Under the pieces are notes generated by a model. It saw only the letters and a program-made list of their open reading frames with translations, was not told the DNA's origin and did not search any database. The translations under genes and the position numbers were made by a program. 64,000 nucleotides of DNA from Thalassia testudinum (taxonomy: Eukaryota; Streptophyta; Magnoliopsida; Alismatales; Hydrocharitaceae). Below, one piece after another: positions 22,550-33,350 of this stretch (positions are counted from its first letter, which is position 1; each line of letters begins with the position of its first letter). The stretch covers positions 10,070,501-10,134,500 of the forward strand of contig JAZHRO010000012.1 in NCBI GenBank assembly GCA_037157565.1. The letters are read 5' to 3'.

Positions 22550-24030
22550 TTGATTCCACCATCTGATCCAAATATGCAGCCTGGTTACTTAGGATTACCA
22601 TTCAAGAAACCTGAATCACAAAGATCCATGAGAGATAGGATGATTGAGAATGCACTTGAATTCTATGAAATTGAATGCAAAACCTCAAAACCAGTAGAAG
22701 ACATTCAGGTTAATGTACCTGCAACAACAACTTTCATCATAAACAATGCCCAAGTGTTATTGACAGAAGCCACAAAATGATCAACTCGAGACATTCTCAT
22801 AACAGGATACATTGAGTTAGAAAAATTGTATAACTTTCAATACCTTCAATGCATGATAAATCCTATACTTTGGGAACAACACCAAGATGATCTTGAAAAA
22901 TGGGAAGAGATGATGAGATTATTGAAACAAGTTATCGATCAAAAATACCCGTGCATGCCCCAAGCAGATAGTGAACCATCTTGGAATAGTATTAAGGATC
23001 AATCCGATTCCCCAAATCCCGGGTTTGAGGCACAAGGTTGTTGTAGATTCCCAACCCAAATAGAATACAACATGACTGATCTTGAATTAGGTTGGGAAGT
23101 CCCAATTGCAGGAGAACACGATTTTGAGCTAGCCCTAGATCGTGGGTCACCAAGCATAGAATTCCGAAACTCCTGCAAAAATGAGATTAGAACTAAACCT
23201 CTCGAGGGTGTAAACCCCTTCCCTTATTCTGATAAGGTGACCCTTGAAGGTAACTCTAACCTAGATTCTAGTGATTCATCCCACATCCTCAGCCTAGAAT
23301 CTGGATCTGAAACTTATTGGGAAGATTACGAGGCCCCGTATGACGAAGATCAAAGTTTCAATGAAGAGTATGATTTCGGGCCTTTATTTGATGAATATCC
23401 CTCTCCAACATCCTCAAAGCTTCAGATCGATTTTTCAGAAGTCACGCCAAGCTATGATACAAAAATCGAGGAGTTGGAAGAGTGGGATTTTTATTGGTTC
23501 TTTCCTACAAGCCTAGAACTTGAGCCTAGACCAAATAAGGACACCTCTTTGAGCTTAGAATCAAAGAATAGGCTAGAGCCAAGTCAGGTTGCTAAGACTA
23601 CATCATGTGATTTACTCGGTGGTGGAACTCCTGATCTCGAATCTCATTCAGAACTTGATTTTCTCAATATCTCCGACGATTTCGAATCTTACCATGATTT
23701 CGGAGAACCTCTGTTTCCTGACCTCAACGAGCCAATCTACAACCTCAGCTCACATGATTCATTCTCCGACTACGACTCTGAGGTCCCAGTTCCTGAGATC
23801 ACTGATTTAGCTTCAGGTTCCAACGATATGGAATCATTTCTTTTCGATCCTCAAGAATCAAAACCAGAAAAGGCTGAGAGTGACTGCACCACAGAGTTCG
23901 AATCTTTCTCAACTCAAATTTCCCTCATCCTACAGACACTCTTCAGGCATTCACTTTTAAATTTGAGAGCTACTATGAGGACTCTCTAAATGAAACCACC
24001 TGTAACTCCTTTCTAGAAGAGCCCTCATAA
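22550..24030 (+). pseudogene. Acidic ORF of element E, broken by a nonsense codon and a frameshift
   Basis: Two collinear stretches (22550-22780 and 22826-23989) share one frame separated by an in-frame TGA at 22778, consistent with CGA to TGA decay. Near 23900-23930 the frame shifts, and the continuation (TLQAFTFKFESYYEDSLNE, 23935-24030) matches the acidic region of element A. The N-terminal 130 residues look helical (MRDRMIENALEFYEIECK, DDLEKWEEMMRLLKQVIDQ). The rest is rich in D, E, S and P with little secondary structure expected. No known domain is recognised. The protein stands where gag-pol should be. Confidence 0.55.
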
Positions 24031-26108
24031 CAATTCTTATTGAAACCACCTCTTCCACATATTTAGAACCTATCCAAACCCGTTTTCAACCCCGACTCGC
24101 AACCAGACTCTATTTCTATTATGATTCCCCTCTTATTGAGCTGATTGCAGATGATGCAACTCCACATCTATACTGGGTTTCGGACATTAATCGGATTGAA
24201 GACCATGCTCCATCATTCTCTGATCACTCCTGTAGGGTTTCTGCATCATCCACTGATTATTTTACGGATCCCTACTCTGACTAGGCTGATTCGACTCAGC
24301 CAAACCCCGAATTCACACTTCCACATCATTCCGAGCTCCATAGCATATGGTGGGTTCCACATCTTTTGATCTACATTTATCAACCCACCGGATTGATTGG
24401 GTTTGGGCAGCATCATCAGCCTATTGATCTAAACAAGCACCTAGTTAGACCAACCAGGCTCTTGATCAAGGTGCTTGTTCTACAAAAATCCGCTGATTTG
24501 ACCACTCCCTCTCCATCCCATTTCCCGCTCGACTGAAGGAGTTGAATTTAGCGCTTAACGAGAGGCAACCCGTCATTCCTAAAACCCGAGATCCTTCTGA
24601 TTATCTGTCTGTACTTCACATCTATTGCACCCTGAGTTCAGTCTTAGAATAGTCGATCCCACCTATGGTACACGTGCCAGAGATTGAAATTGTCCGCAAC
24701 AGTCATTTCCGATCCATTCGCCCACCCGATAAATCCTGTTCTAAGTCCCTGAACCCAACACTGTTTCACATCCTCCCTTTACAATGAGAACATTGCAAAA
24801 TTTAGGCATGGGGGGGTGGTAAAGTGTAAACATACAGAAATCAAGAAAAGTCAGAAGAATTCTCACAAAAAATTACATATGCCAAAAATTCCAAAAAAAT
24901 AGAAAATTGTGAAAAAGAACAAAAAATTGGAGGAGGGAAGAAAACTTTGAGGCCATGAGGAGGAAAAGTGAAAAATGTCAAAAAAGGAGCACAAAATGAA
25001 AAAGAAAAAAGAGATAGTCATTAGTAAGAAATTAAGGGATTAACCGAAGTTCTAGACCACATCAAGGAAAAGAAAGAGAAAGGAAAAGTGCTAATGAGAC
25101 ACAAAAAGAGATTAGTAGGAATGCTGATCTTAGGCCTTTTTGGGCTAGACTCTTAGGCTTAAAAATTCAAGTATCCGCTAAGATCTGGATAATCCTCAAG
25201 AGGTTGGGGAAAATGAGAAGCTTAAGTATTAGGTCTAAGGCTTAGGGAGTATTCAGCCTCGTTAACTGACCTTTGGTTTGTGGGACTCAGTAACCTAAGC
25301 ACCCCAATCCACATACAGTCTAGTTTAGTGCACATAACTATCAAAATCATGCAAAAGCATTTAAATGTTCTGAAAAAAGTTGCCTAGATTAGGAGTGGTT
25401 GATCAACACAAGTTGATTTGGACGAGTTCCCGATGCGGAGAGGTGGGAAATTCCCCTCAAAGATGCGTAACAATATATCATTGCCTCGGTAGCACCATGC
25501 TGGTTCAGATGCCATGGGCAACATTATCACGAAATGTCAATTGCCAGGGTTTGGATTTAGCTACAGAACGCCATGGGCGGGATTATCCCGAAATCTCGAA
25601 AGCCAGGGTTCTAGGGGTTGCCATGGGTGGTGCTATCACGAAGCATCGATTGCCAAGGACCTTTTGAGGATTGATGATGGGACGAGGAATCCAATACAGA
25701 CCGTGTTGAGAAGCTAATCCGAAGCTAGAAATAAAAAGAAAAGAGAGAGAAAACTCTCCAAACAAATAAATCCTTTGTCTCTCTCTTACAAAAAATGCAC
25801 TGCAAACTGAACCGAGGCTAAAATATGTCTCAACCACGAGTGCTTTAACCGCGGAGTCCAACGAACCTTAGGATAGTTCCTGTAGGCCTTAAAAAAAACC
25901 TCCGCGGAGGGCAGAGGCTAAAGCTAGTCAGGTTGGGATCTTGGTTGATACTTGAGTACCTCTAAGCCTACTGTCGGCATTCTAACCTAATCAAAAAGAA
26001 AAAGACAAAAGCATTCATCATAATGTGTAAAAGGAACTCTTGGTCTATAACAGAAGTTAAAACCTTAAAATTTTGCTAAGGGACTAGCAAAAGCGAGGCA
26101 TGGAAGTA
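24031..26108 (+). other. 3' noncoding module of element E
   Basis: Contains AGCGCTTAACGAGAGGCAAC (24551-24570), ACAATGAGAACATTGC with GGCATGGGGGGG (24781-24817), a purine-rich stretch (24830-25120), the three repeats (25512, 25571, 25621) and a degraded polypurine tract GAGGCATGGAAGTA before the LTR. The spacing matches C closely. Confidence 0.75.
25512..25672 (+). repeat. Three imperfect repeats upstream of the 3' LTR (element E)
   Basis: CCATGGG starts at 25512, 25571 and 25621 (periods 59 and 50), each followed by a TATCnCGAA block and a GCCAGGG-like end. Confidence 0.8.
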
Positions 26109-26780
26109 TGATGGGAACACCATCATGAGCCCTAACTAGCTCATTTTGACCTAGAAAAGAGAACAAAAGCTCCTACATAACAAACTGGAGGTCCTAACTC
26201 AAGGAAAAATCCTTCGGAAAGAAAAGCACGAAACAAGGGGTAAAATTGTAATTTTACCATTACAGTGCAACAACGGGATTTCTCAGGGGCTAAATATAGG
26301 TCAAATGATCTTAACAAGATAAAAAGTGGGTTGGTTTAAACAGAAAAGTGTTCATGTGAAATCTGGGAATTAAATGACTTCGTGTAACCCTAAAACAGAC
26401 ACACTTAGTTGAACAAGGTTCTGGTCAGGATAAAATTCACCTAAAACCTCTAAAAATCATGTAAAAATATCCTCTAGGATTTAGAATCTTCAATTTGACT
26501 TTTGCAACCTATTTTGACCTAAATAGGGGTCCCAATCAAATGTTTGCCCTAAATTAGATTTTTTATGTAAATTGCCCAGGAAAACGTGGTCAAACCTAAA
26601 ATCCAACTTCACCATTGGATTCCTTAGGTCCAAATTAGGTTTGTACCAAAATTTGGACCTAAGGGGAATTCACCTTGACCTACTTTGTAAATCAGTCTAG
26701 CCCAATTACATTTATACCCTTAACTTTTGAAAACTCATGCAGATACCTCCCTAGCTTCCTCGTCATTCTTTGCAATTACT
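26109..26780 (+). repeat. Truncated 3' LTR of element E
   Basis: Starts TGATGGGAACACCATCATGA and follows the 8028-8690 LTR closely, up to the phrase ATTCTTTGCAATTA. It then switches abruptly into reverse-transcriptase coding sequence of another element. About 2.1 kb of this LTR is missing, so the junction marks a deletion or an illegitimate recombination. Confidence 0.8.
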
Positions 26781-28702
26781 TTTTAGGGCATGTCGATTTT
26801 TATCGACTATTTATCCCGGATTTTTCAAAAATCGCGTGCCCCCTGACCACTCTTCTCTCCAAGGATGTTCCTTTTGAAATTTCCAAGGAATGCACTCAAG
26901 CATTTGAAATCCTGCGTGACCGAGTCACCCAAGCCCCGATCCTACAGTCCCCTGATTGGTCTCAACCCTTTGAGATCATGTGCGATGCATCCGACTTCGC
27001 TGTAGGAGCGGTTTTGGGGCAGAAAATTGACAGGAAACCTGTAGCCATTTAGTACGCCAGCAAAACACTCGATGAGGCTCAGCGTAACTATACGGTTACT
27101 GAGAAAGAGCTGCTAGCTGTAGTATTTGCCCTAGAAAAGTTCAGATCGTACCTTCTGGGTTCCCGTGTCTTCATATACTCGGATCACACAGCTGTGAGGC
27201 ATCTCCTTGCAAAGAAGGACGCGAAACCTCGATTAATCCGATGGATCTTGCTGTTGCAAGAATTTGACCTTGAGATTCGCGACAAAGCGGGAAAGCAAAA
27301 TGTGGTAGCTGATCACTTGTCCCGTCTTCCTTCTGAAATAATTGACCCTTCCAGACCCATCACTGAGCATTTTCCCGATGAGCACCTGCTGACTATTGGT
27401 ACTAGCCTTCCATGGTTTGCTAATGTAGTAAATTACTTGGCATCTCATCAGATCCCCTCCGATTGGCCGAAGGCCAAGAAAGACAAATTACGCTCCGATG
27501 CCAAGTATTACATTTGGGAAGACCCGTACCTCTTCCGCATAGGTGCCGATCAGATCATCCGGAGATGTGTCCCGGAGGGGGAATTCAACAATATCCTCTC
27601 TTTCTGCCATGACCAGGCATGCGGTGGCCATTTCGCCGGGCATAAAACCGCATCAAAAGTCCTCCAGTGCGGCTTTTACTGGCCCACACTGTTCAAAGAC
27701 GCATACAATCACTGCAAGGCATGCAGTCGTTGCCAGACTTTGGGCAACATGAGCCATCGCGACATGATGCCTATGCAACCGATTCTAGTATGCGAAATCT
27801 TTGATGTTTGGGGGATTGATTTTATGGGCCCCTTTCCTGTTTCGGATGGTTTCGAATACATTCTGTTGGCTGTGGACTACGTGTCCAAATGGATCGAAGC
27901 CATACCGACCCGAACCTGTGATCACAAAATCGTTCTCAAATTCATTCATCAACACATTTTCTCAAGGTTCGGGATTCCTCGTGCAATAATCTCTGATGGA
28001 GGGACCCATTTCACAAATGCTCAGTTTAGGTCACTGATGACCAAATACGGGGTGTCTCACCGAATCTCTACTCCTTACCACCCCCAAACTAATGGTCTAG
28101 CTGAGCTGTCTAATCGGGAGATCAAGAAAATCCTGCAAGTCACTGTTCGACCTGACAGGAAGGACTGGTCGTCCCGACTTCCGGAAGTATTGTGGGCCTA
28201 TAGGACCGCCCACAAAACCCAATTGGGCATGTCTCCCTTTAGACTGGTGTACGGAAAGGCATGCCACCTTCCCGTAGAACTGGAGCATAAAGCCTATTGG
28301 GCAGTACGGAACTGTAATCTCGATCTTTCCAAGGCTGGGACCCACAGAAAACTCCAAATCAGCGAGATCGATGAATTACGCCTAGACGCGTACGAGAACT
28401 CGCAAATCTACAAGGAGCGGGTTAAAGCCTTCCATGACAAACACATCTCGAGAAAGATCTTTCATCCTGGTCAAAAGGTCCTACTCTTTGATGCCCGACT
28501 AAAACTCTTCCCAGGAAAACTGAGATCCAAGTGGGTCGGACCATTTTTGGTCCGACAAGTTTTTGGAAATGGAGCAATCGAAATCAGTCCACTCAGCCAC
28601 GATTCTGAACCTTTCATCGTGAACGGTCAGAGACTCAAGTCGTTCATTGATGTAACTTCTACTGATTTGGCTGAGGCATCTTATATCCTCCTTTCCCCTT
28701 GA
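26781..28702 (+). pseudogene. pol: Athila-lineage pol fragment: end of RT, RNase H and integrase
   Basis: The frame starts inside the RT connection region (FLGHVDFYRLFIPDFSKIA), then RNase H with its catalytic aspartate region (MCDASDFAVGAVLGQ), the TEKELLAVV block and ADHLSRL. Integrase follows with an HHCC zinc finger (H..H...CKACSRCQ), the D of GIDFMGPFP, the D of ISDGGTHF, and the E of [13 protein letters not shown], then a C-terminal domain. These enzymes copy and insert the element. The whole stretch is in one frame with a single TAG at 27050 and ends at a natural stop at 28702. The catalytic half of RT, protease and gag are missing because of the junction at 26780. No envelope-like ORF follows. 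Confidence 0.9.
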
Positions 28703-30274
28703 GCTTATTGCGCCCAGCCGATGGCGTAAAACTCAGCGCTTAACGGGAGGCAGCCCGTCATTCTCTTTGAAAACCTGAAACTTGTTCCGACACCTTTTTG
28801 CACTCAAAGTTCACCCTTGTAGACAGCCGACCCCACCTCAGATGCTTGCATCTGGGATTAGAAATCGTCCGCAAAAATTCAACCCAACCCATCCACTCAT
28901 CCAAATTTCTGTCTTAAGGAATGAACTAAGTTAAATAAAAACCCCTTAGGTTACAATGAGGACATTGCAAATCTTAGGCATGGGGGGGTATGGAAGTGCA
29001 AAACTTGTAAGAAAAGGTCTCAAACAAAAAAAATTCACATATGACAAAAACACCATAAAAATTAAAAAAAAAAAAAAATTTCGAAAAAGAATAAGAGGAA
29101 AAGAGGAGAAGGAAATTTTGTGAAGGAGAAAAGAAATAAAATGAAAAAGGAGCACAAAAATTAAGAGAAAAGGTGATAGTCATTAGTAAGGAACTAAGGA
29201 ATTAACCTAAGTTCTAGACCTCATTCAGGAAAATAACTGAAAAGTGCATAATGAGATTAGTAAGAACGCAAACCTTAGGCATTCTTGAATAGACTCTTAG
29301 TACCCATTAAGATCTAGACACTCCTCAAGAGGTTGAGGAAAATAAAAAGCTGAAGTATTAGGTCTAAGGCTTAGGGAGTATTTGGCCTCGTTAACTAATT
29401 TTTGGTTTACGGGACTCAGTAACCTAAGCACCCTAACCTCACACACAGCCTGGTTCAGTAAGCGTAAAAATCAGAATCACGCAGAAGCGTCGCAAAATTC
29501 TGAAAAGAACACCTAGAATAGGAGCGGCCGATCAACACAAGTTGATTTGGACGAGTTCTCAGCGCGGAGAGGCGGGAAATCCCCTCGAAGATGCGTAACA
29601 AAATATCATCTCCTCGGTGCTTGTTTCTTAGGATATTTACATATCCTACTGGGGGCATGTAAGCACTCTGCTGGTTCAGATTCCATGGATGGCATTATCT
29701 CGAAGTGTCAATTCCCAGGGTCTGGATTCGGCCACGGAACACCATGGATGGGATTATCTCGAAATCTCAATAGCCAGGGTTCCGGGGGTTTTGCCATGGG
29801 CGGTGCTATCTCGAAGCATCGATCGCCAGGAACCCTTGAGGATTGATGATGGGAGCAAGGAATCTGATACAGACCGTGTTGAAAAGCCAATCCTAGGCTA
29901 GAACTAAAAAGAAAAAGAGAGAGAAAACTCTCCAAACAGAAAAACTTTCTATCTCTCTCTTACAAACGCACTGCGAACTGAGCCAGGGCTAAAATCATTT
30001 CAAGCACGGGTGCTTTAACCACAAAGTCCAATAAACCTTAGGTTAGTTCTTGTGGACCTTACAAACCTTTGCTAGAGACTGAGGCTAAGGCTAGACAGAT
30101 TTGGATCTTGATTGGTACTAGAGTACCTTTTAGGCCTATGGTCAGCATTCTAACCTAATCTAAGCTCAAATAAAAAAGCACTTATCTAAAGCTATTAAGA
30201 ACTTCATGGTCTAGAACAAGGGTTGAAACCTTAAGTTTTTGCTAAGGGACTAGCAAAAGCTAGGCATGGGGGTA
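28703..30274 (+). other. 3' noncoding module of element C
   Basis: AGCGCTTAACGGGAGGCAGC (28736-28755) can pair as CGGG...CCCG. ACAATGAGGACATTGC plus GGCATGGGGGGG lies at 28953-28988, a purine-rich stretch at 29020-29200, three repeats at 29683, 29742 and 29794, and the polypurine tract TAGGCATGGGGGTA immediately before the LTR. This is the best preserved copy of the module. Confidence 0.8.
29683..29850 (+). repeat. Three imperfect repeats upstream of the 3' LTR (element C)
   Basis: CCATGG starts at 29683, 29742 and 29794 (periods 59 and 52), with TATCTCGAAG and CGATCGCCAGG blocks. They lie about 430-590 bases ahead of the LTR, as in the other members. Confidence 0.8.
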
Positions 30275-33005
30275 TGATGAGAACCTCATCATGAGCCATA
30301 ACTAGCTCATTTTGACCCAATACAAAGGATAAAAGCTCCTACATAACTCAAGGAAAGGCTTAACTCAGAGAATTCTGAGTTTAAGGAGAAAATAAGTCAT
30401 AAGGGGTAAAAATGTAATTTTACCAGTATAATCTGCATACAGGGTAATTCAGGGTCCAAACAAAGGTCAAAGCAACTTAATAAGAATAAAAGTGGGATGA
30501 GATGATCTAGCAAGGGCTACAGCAATTCCAAGGAACTAAATGATAATCTGTAACCCTAAAACAACCCACTTCAATTCGCGAGGTTCGAGGCAAAGTAAAA
30601 ATAGAATAAACCCTCTAAAATTCATAGAAAAATAATCTCTAGGGTTTAGAACCTTCAATTTGGCCTTCAGAACCCATGTTGACCTACATTGAGAACCATG
30701 CCCAATTAATAACTTAATCTGGGTTTTCGCATAAATTGACCAGTCAAACCAGGTTTAATATAGAAATAAAATTCACCATCAGATTCCTTAGGTCCTAATT
30801 AATCATGTATAAAAACTTGAGCCTAAGAAGAAACCTCCTTGACCGACTTTACACTTTGGTCCTCATATATTTACTTTTTGGCCCTCAACTTTTGAACCGT
30901 CGCATTTTGGCCCCTAACTCTCCTTCGTTCTTTGCATTCAGGTCCCCCCTGCAAAACCGGCCAGCACCATGCTCCGGCGACCTTGCGCGAAGCATGGCGC
31001 CGCGCAGGGTGAGGGGGAAAGCCTGGCAAGTAAACCAGGGGTGCCCTGCGTTGTCAGCCGTCGCAGGGACACCCCCCCTGGTCGCTGTAGCCCACCATAC
31101 CGGCCGTGCGAACGCACGGACGGTATGGGTTTTCGTCTCCGGCCATCCTCCGGCGAGGGAGACACGTCGTCTCCCTCCGCCTCCCTCCCTGTTTTGATCC
31201 CTATAAATACCCCCCGTTGCTCCACAGGCCGGGGCAGCTCGGATCTGACGGAGAAAATCCCCAACTTTCCTCTCTTCTCTCTCCGGCAGACGCTCACCAG
31301 CTCCGGCGGTTCCTCCCCCTCCTCCTCTTCGCTCTGCCGCAATACCAGCAGCAGAGACTTCCTCCCCTGCTCTTCCCGCGCCACGCCGCACCCAGCTGGC
31401 GCCTCTCCGGCTCTTTGCTCGCCGCCGCCTCCTTCCCTGAGCATCTTCTTCTCCGGCGACAGTCGATACGACTGTCGCCCTACTGCTCCCCCTTCGTCCC
31501 TGCAAGTAAGTTAGAACTATTTCCCTTCTTCTCCTCTTTCTTTCCCCGGTTCCAATTTGTTCAATTAAGCCCTCGACCGACCCTGACCATCGTCACCCCC
31601 TTCGACTCCGGCCACCCTCTGGCGAGATGTTCCCATCGCTCCACAGCCTCACACACCTCGCCGACCCTCACCGAACCTCCGCCTCATCACACTGAGCACC
31701 CCCCACCCCTCCATTGCCACTCCACACCTCCGTAACGCTCCCCCGAACAAACCCATTCCCCCGGTTGCAGTCCAACCTAGGGCTGCCGCCAGACACCACC
31801 TTGCGGCCTGCCGCGTAGCTCCTCACCTTCGCCGTGCCACGGCGAAGGTTCCCCAGTGGTTTGATCAGGCCGAGAGGCCATATTCGTGTCCGACAGGTTT
31901 TGAGGTTCGACTGCCATTAACGCACATTGAAGCAGCTTCTCCCGCGCTCCAGGCTTGAGGACTCCAGGTCTCCAGCTGCTGCGGAGTACGGGGAGTCTTG
32001 CGAAGGCAGCCAGCCAGCAACCTACGCAAATCGAAGCCGCAGCTGCAGAAGCCAGGCCGCGGTCTCCCAGCAGGCGCACGCGAGAAAAGGTCTGCGTTTA
32101 GTCCCACATTGGTAAGCCTCACAACCTTTCCACTGTTTAAATTGATTTTGTGCACTAGCCTTACTGCCTCAGCACACGGGGTGAGGTCCCCTTTCACCCG
32201 CCCGGTTACCCGGTCTCGTCCGCGCTCACGTCCCGCGGACCTGACCCGACCCGACTTAGACTGACCTGCACTCCTCGCCCACCACGCACGCCGGTGGGCC
32301 TGGACCCGGGCGTGACCCGAACCCGATTACCCGGCAGCTCTGGGAGAGCTTTCCCAAGAGTGGTTTCAGAGAGAGAGAGACGCGGGGGGGGGGGAGGGTA
32401 GAGTAGGTTTTGTTCTCTGACGTAAGCTCTGAAGTGTGCAGGCACAGGTGAAGAAGAAGAACCGCAGAAGAAGAAGGAAGCTGAGGGAGACACTGTAGCA
32501 ACAGGCAGTTTAAGTCGTCTGATTTGGAAATCAGACGACGTCCTGAAGGGAAAAGAAGAAAGAAGGAGGGAGATCTGAAGAACAACAGAAGAAGGCGAGG
32601 CAGAGGAGAACACAAAAGAACAAGGGAAGAACTGAAAGAAGAAAAACAAAGAAGAAAGAAGAAGATCTGAAGAAAGACAGAAGAAAAGGGAGGAGCAGGA
32701 ACAGCTGGAAGAAGAAGAGCATCACCATTGCAGAAGAAAGACATCACCTCTGCAGACAAAGAAGAAGAAGATCTGAGACGAGGAGAAAACAAAGAGAAAA
32801 GAAGACAACAAATTCTTTCCCTCTCTCTTTCTTTATTTTTGTAAAAGAAACATGTATATCTCTAGAATACAACTTGCTCCCTGAGTTCGACCTCGGGAAC
32901 TCTTTTATTTTCCGAGTAAAAAATTTATATTTGAAATGTTGGCAATAACTGGCTATACTACAACGTTATAACAATAAAACCCGGTTATCTCCCTAAGACC
33001 ACCGT
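30275..33005 (+). repeat. 3' LTR of element C
   Basis: Begins with a perfect tip hairpin (TGATGAG...CTCATCA) followed by ATGAGCC...GCTCAT. It has the AT-rich, GC-rich, purine-rich order of the family, the inverted pair GTCGTCTGA / TCAGACGAC (32514-32539), and the GCTCCCTGAGTTCGACCTCGG hairpin region (about 32874-32916). ORFs at 30805-32800 on both strands overlap one another in this LTR and show no protein family. The exact 3' end is uncertain because the SIRE element starts at 33011. Confidence 0.75.
32514..32539. promoter_or_regulatory. Inverted pair GTCGTCTGA / TCAGACGAC in LTR of element C
   Basis: Nine-base arms surround TTTGGAAA, directly followed by a further GTCC. Same location and variant as in the minus-strand LTR at 917-943. 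Confidence 0.6.
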
Positions 33006-33350
33006 TCCATTGTTAGTTCAACTACTCATATATAATATTTTGATGATTTTACAAAATGTAGAAAATGAAATAATAAATAAAGCGTAGCATATTGTTTTCT
33101 CTCTATAATAACATATTTGCAGGAATTCAAAAAGCTTTCCAAGACGGGAGATTAAAAGCGTGAAGACGAGTAGCAAAAGTATTAGGTCTTAGGCTTTTTT
33201 CATGTAAACTTTCAAAGGTTGTAATTTTCATCTTATTTGAGTCTAGAAATATTGTAAAGAGCCCCCAAACATAACCTATAAATAGCTAACTTAGGCTCTC
33301 TACACTTAGGATAAATTAGAAACAAAAAACCCAACACTTATACTTTTATC

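Larger units (their letters stand above)
8028..26780 (+). mobile_element. Element E: non-autonomous Athila-type element, split by two nested insertions
   Basis: 5' LTR 8028-9240 plus 17017-18572 (about 2.77 kb without the nested D element), primer site 18576-18593, leader 18594-18734 and 21547-22549 (split by a solo LTR), one acidic ORF with a nonsense codon and a frameshift (22550-24030), the 3' noncoding module, and the first 672 bases of the 3' LTR (26109-26780). The two LTR starts (8028 and 26109) align throughout with roughly one difference per 12-15 bases by eye, so the copy is old. It has no gag, protease or pol. It sits inside the LTR of element A. Confidence 0.75.
26781..33005 (+). 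mobile_element. Element C: 3' part of an autonomous Athila-type element
   Basis: Holds pol (26781-28702), the shared 3' noncoding module (28703-30274) and an LTR starting TGATGAGAACCTCATCATGA at 30275 and ending near 33005. The 5' LTR, gag, protease and most of RT are absent. It is the only element here coding for enzymes of this lineage. The SIRE-type element inserted at or just beyond its 3' end. Confidence 0.8.

Noticed and set aside
30805..32800. Several overlapping ORFs of 100-209 codons on both strands
   Set aside because: All lie in the LTR of element C, overlap each other and match no family.
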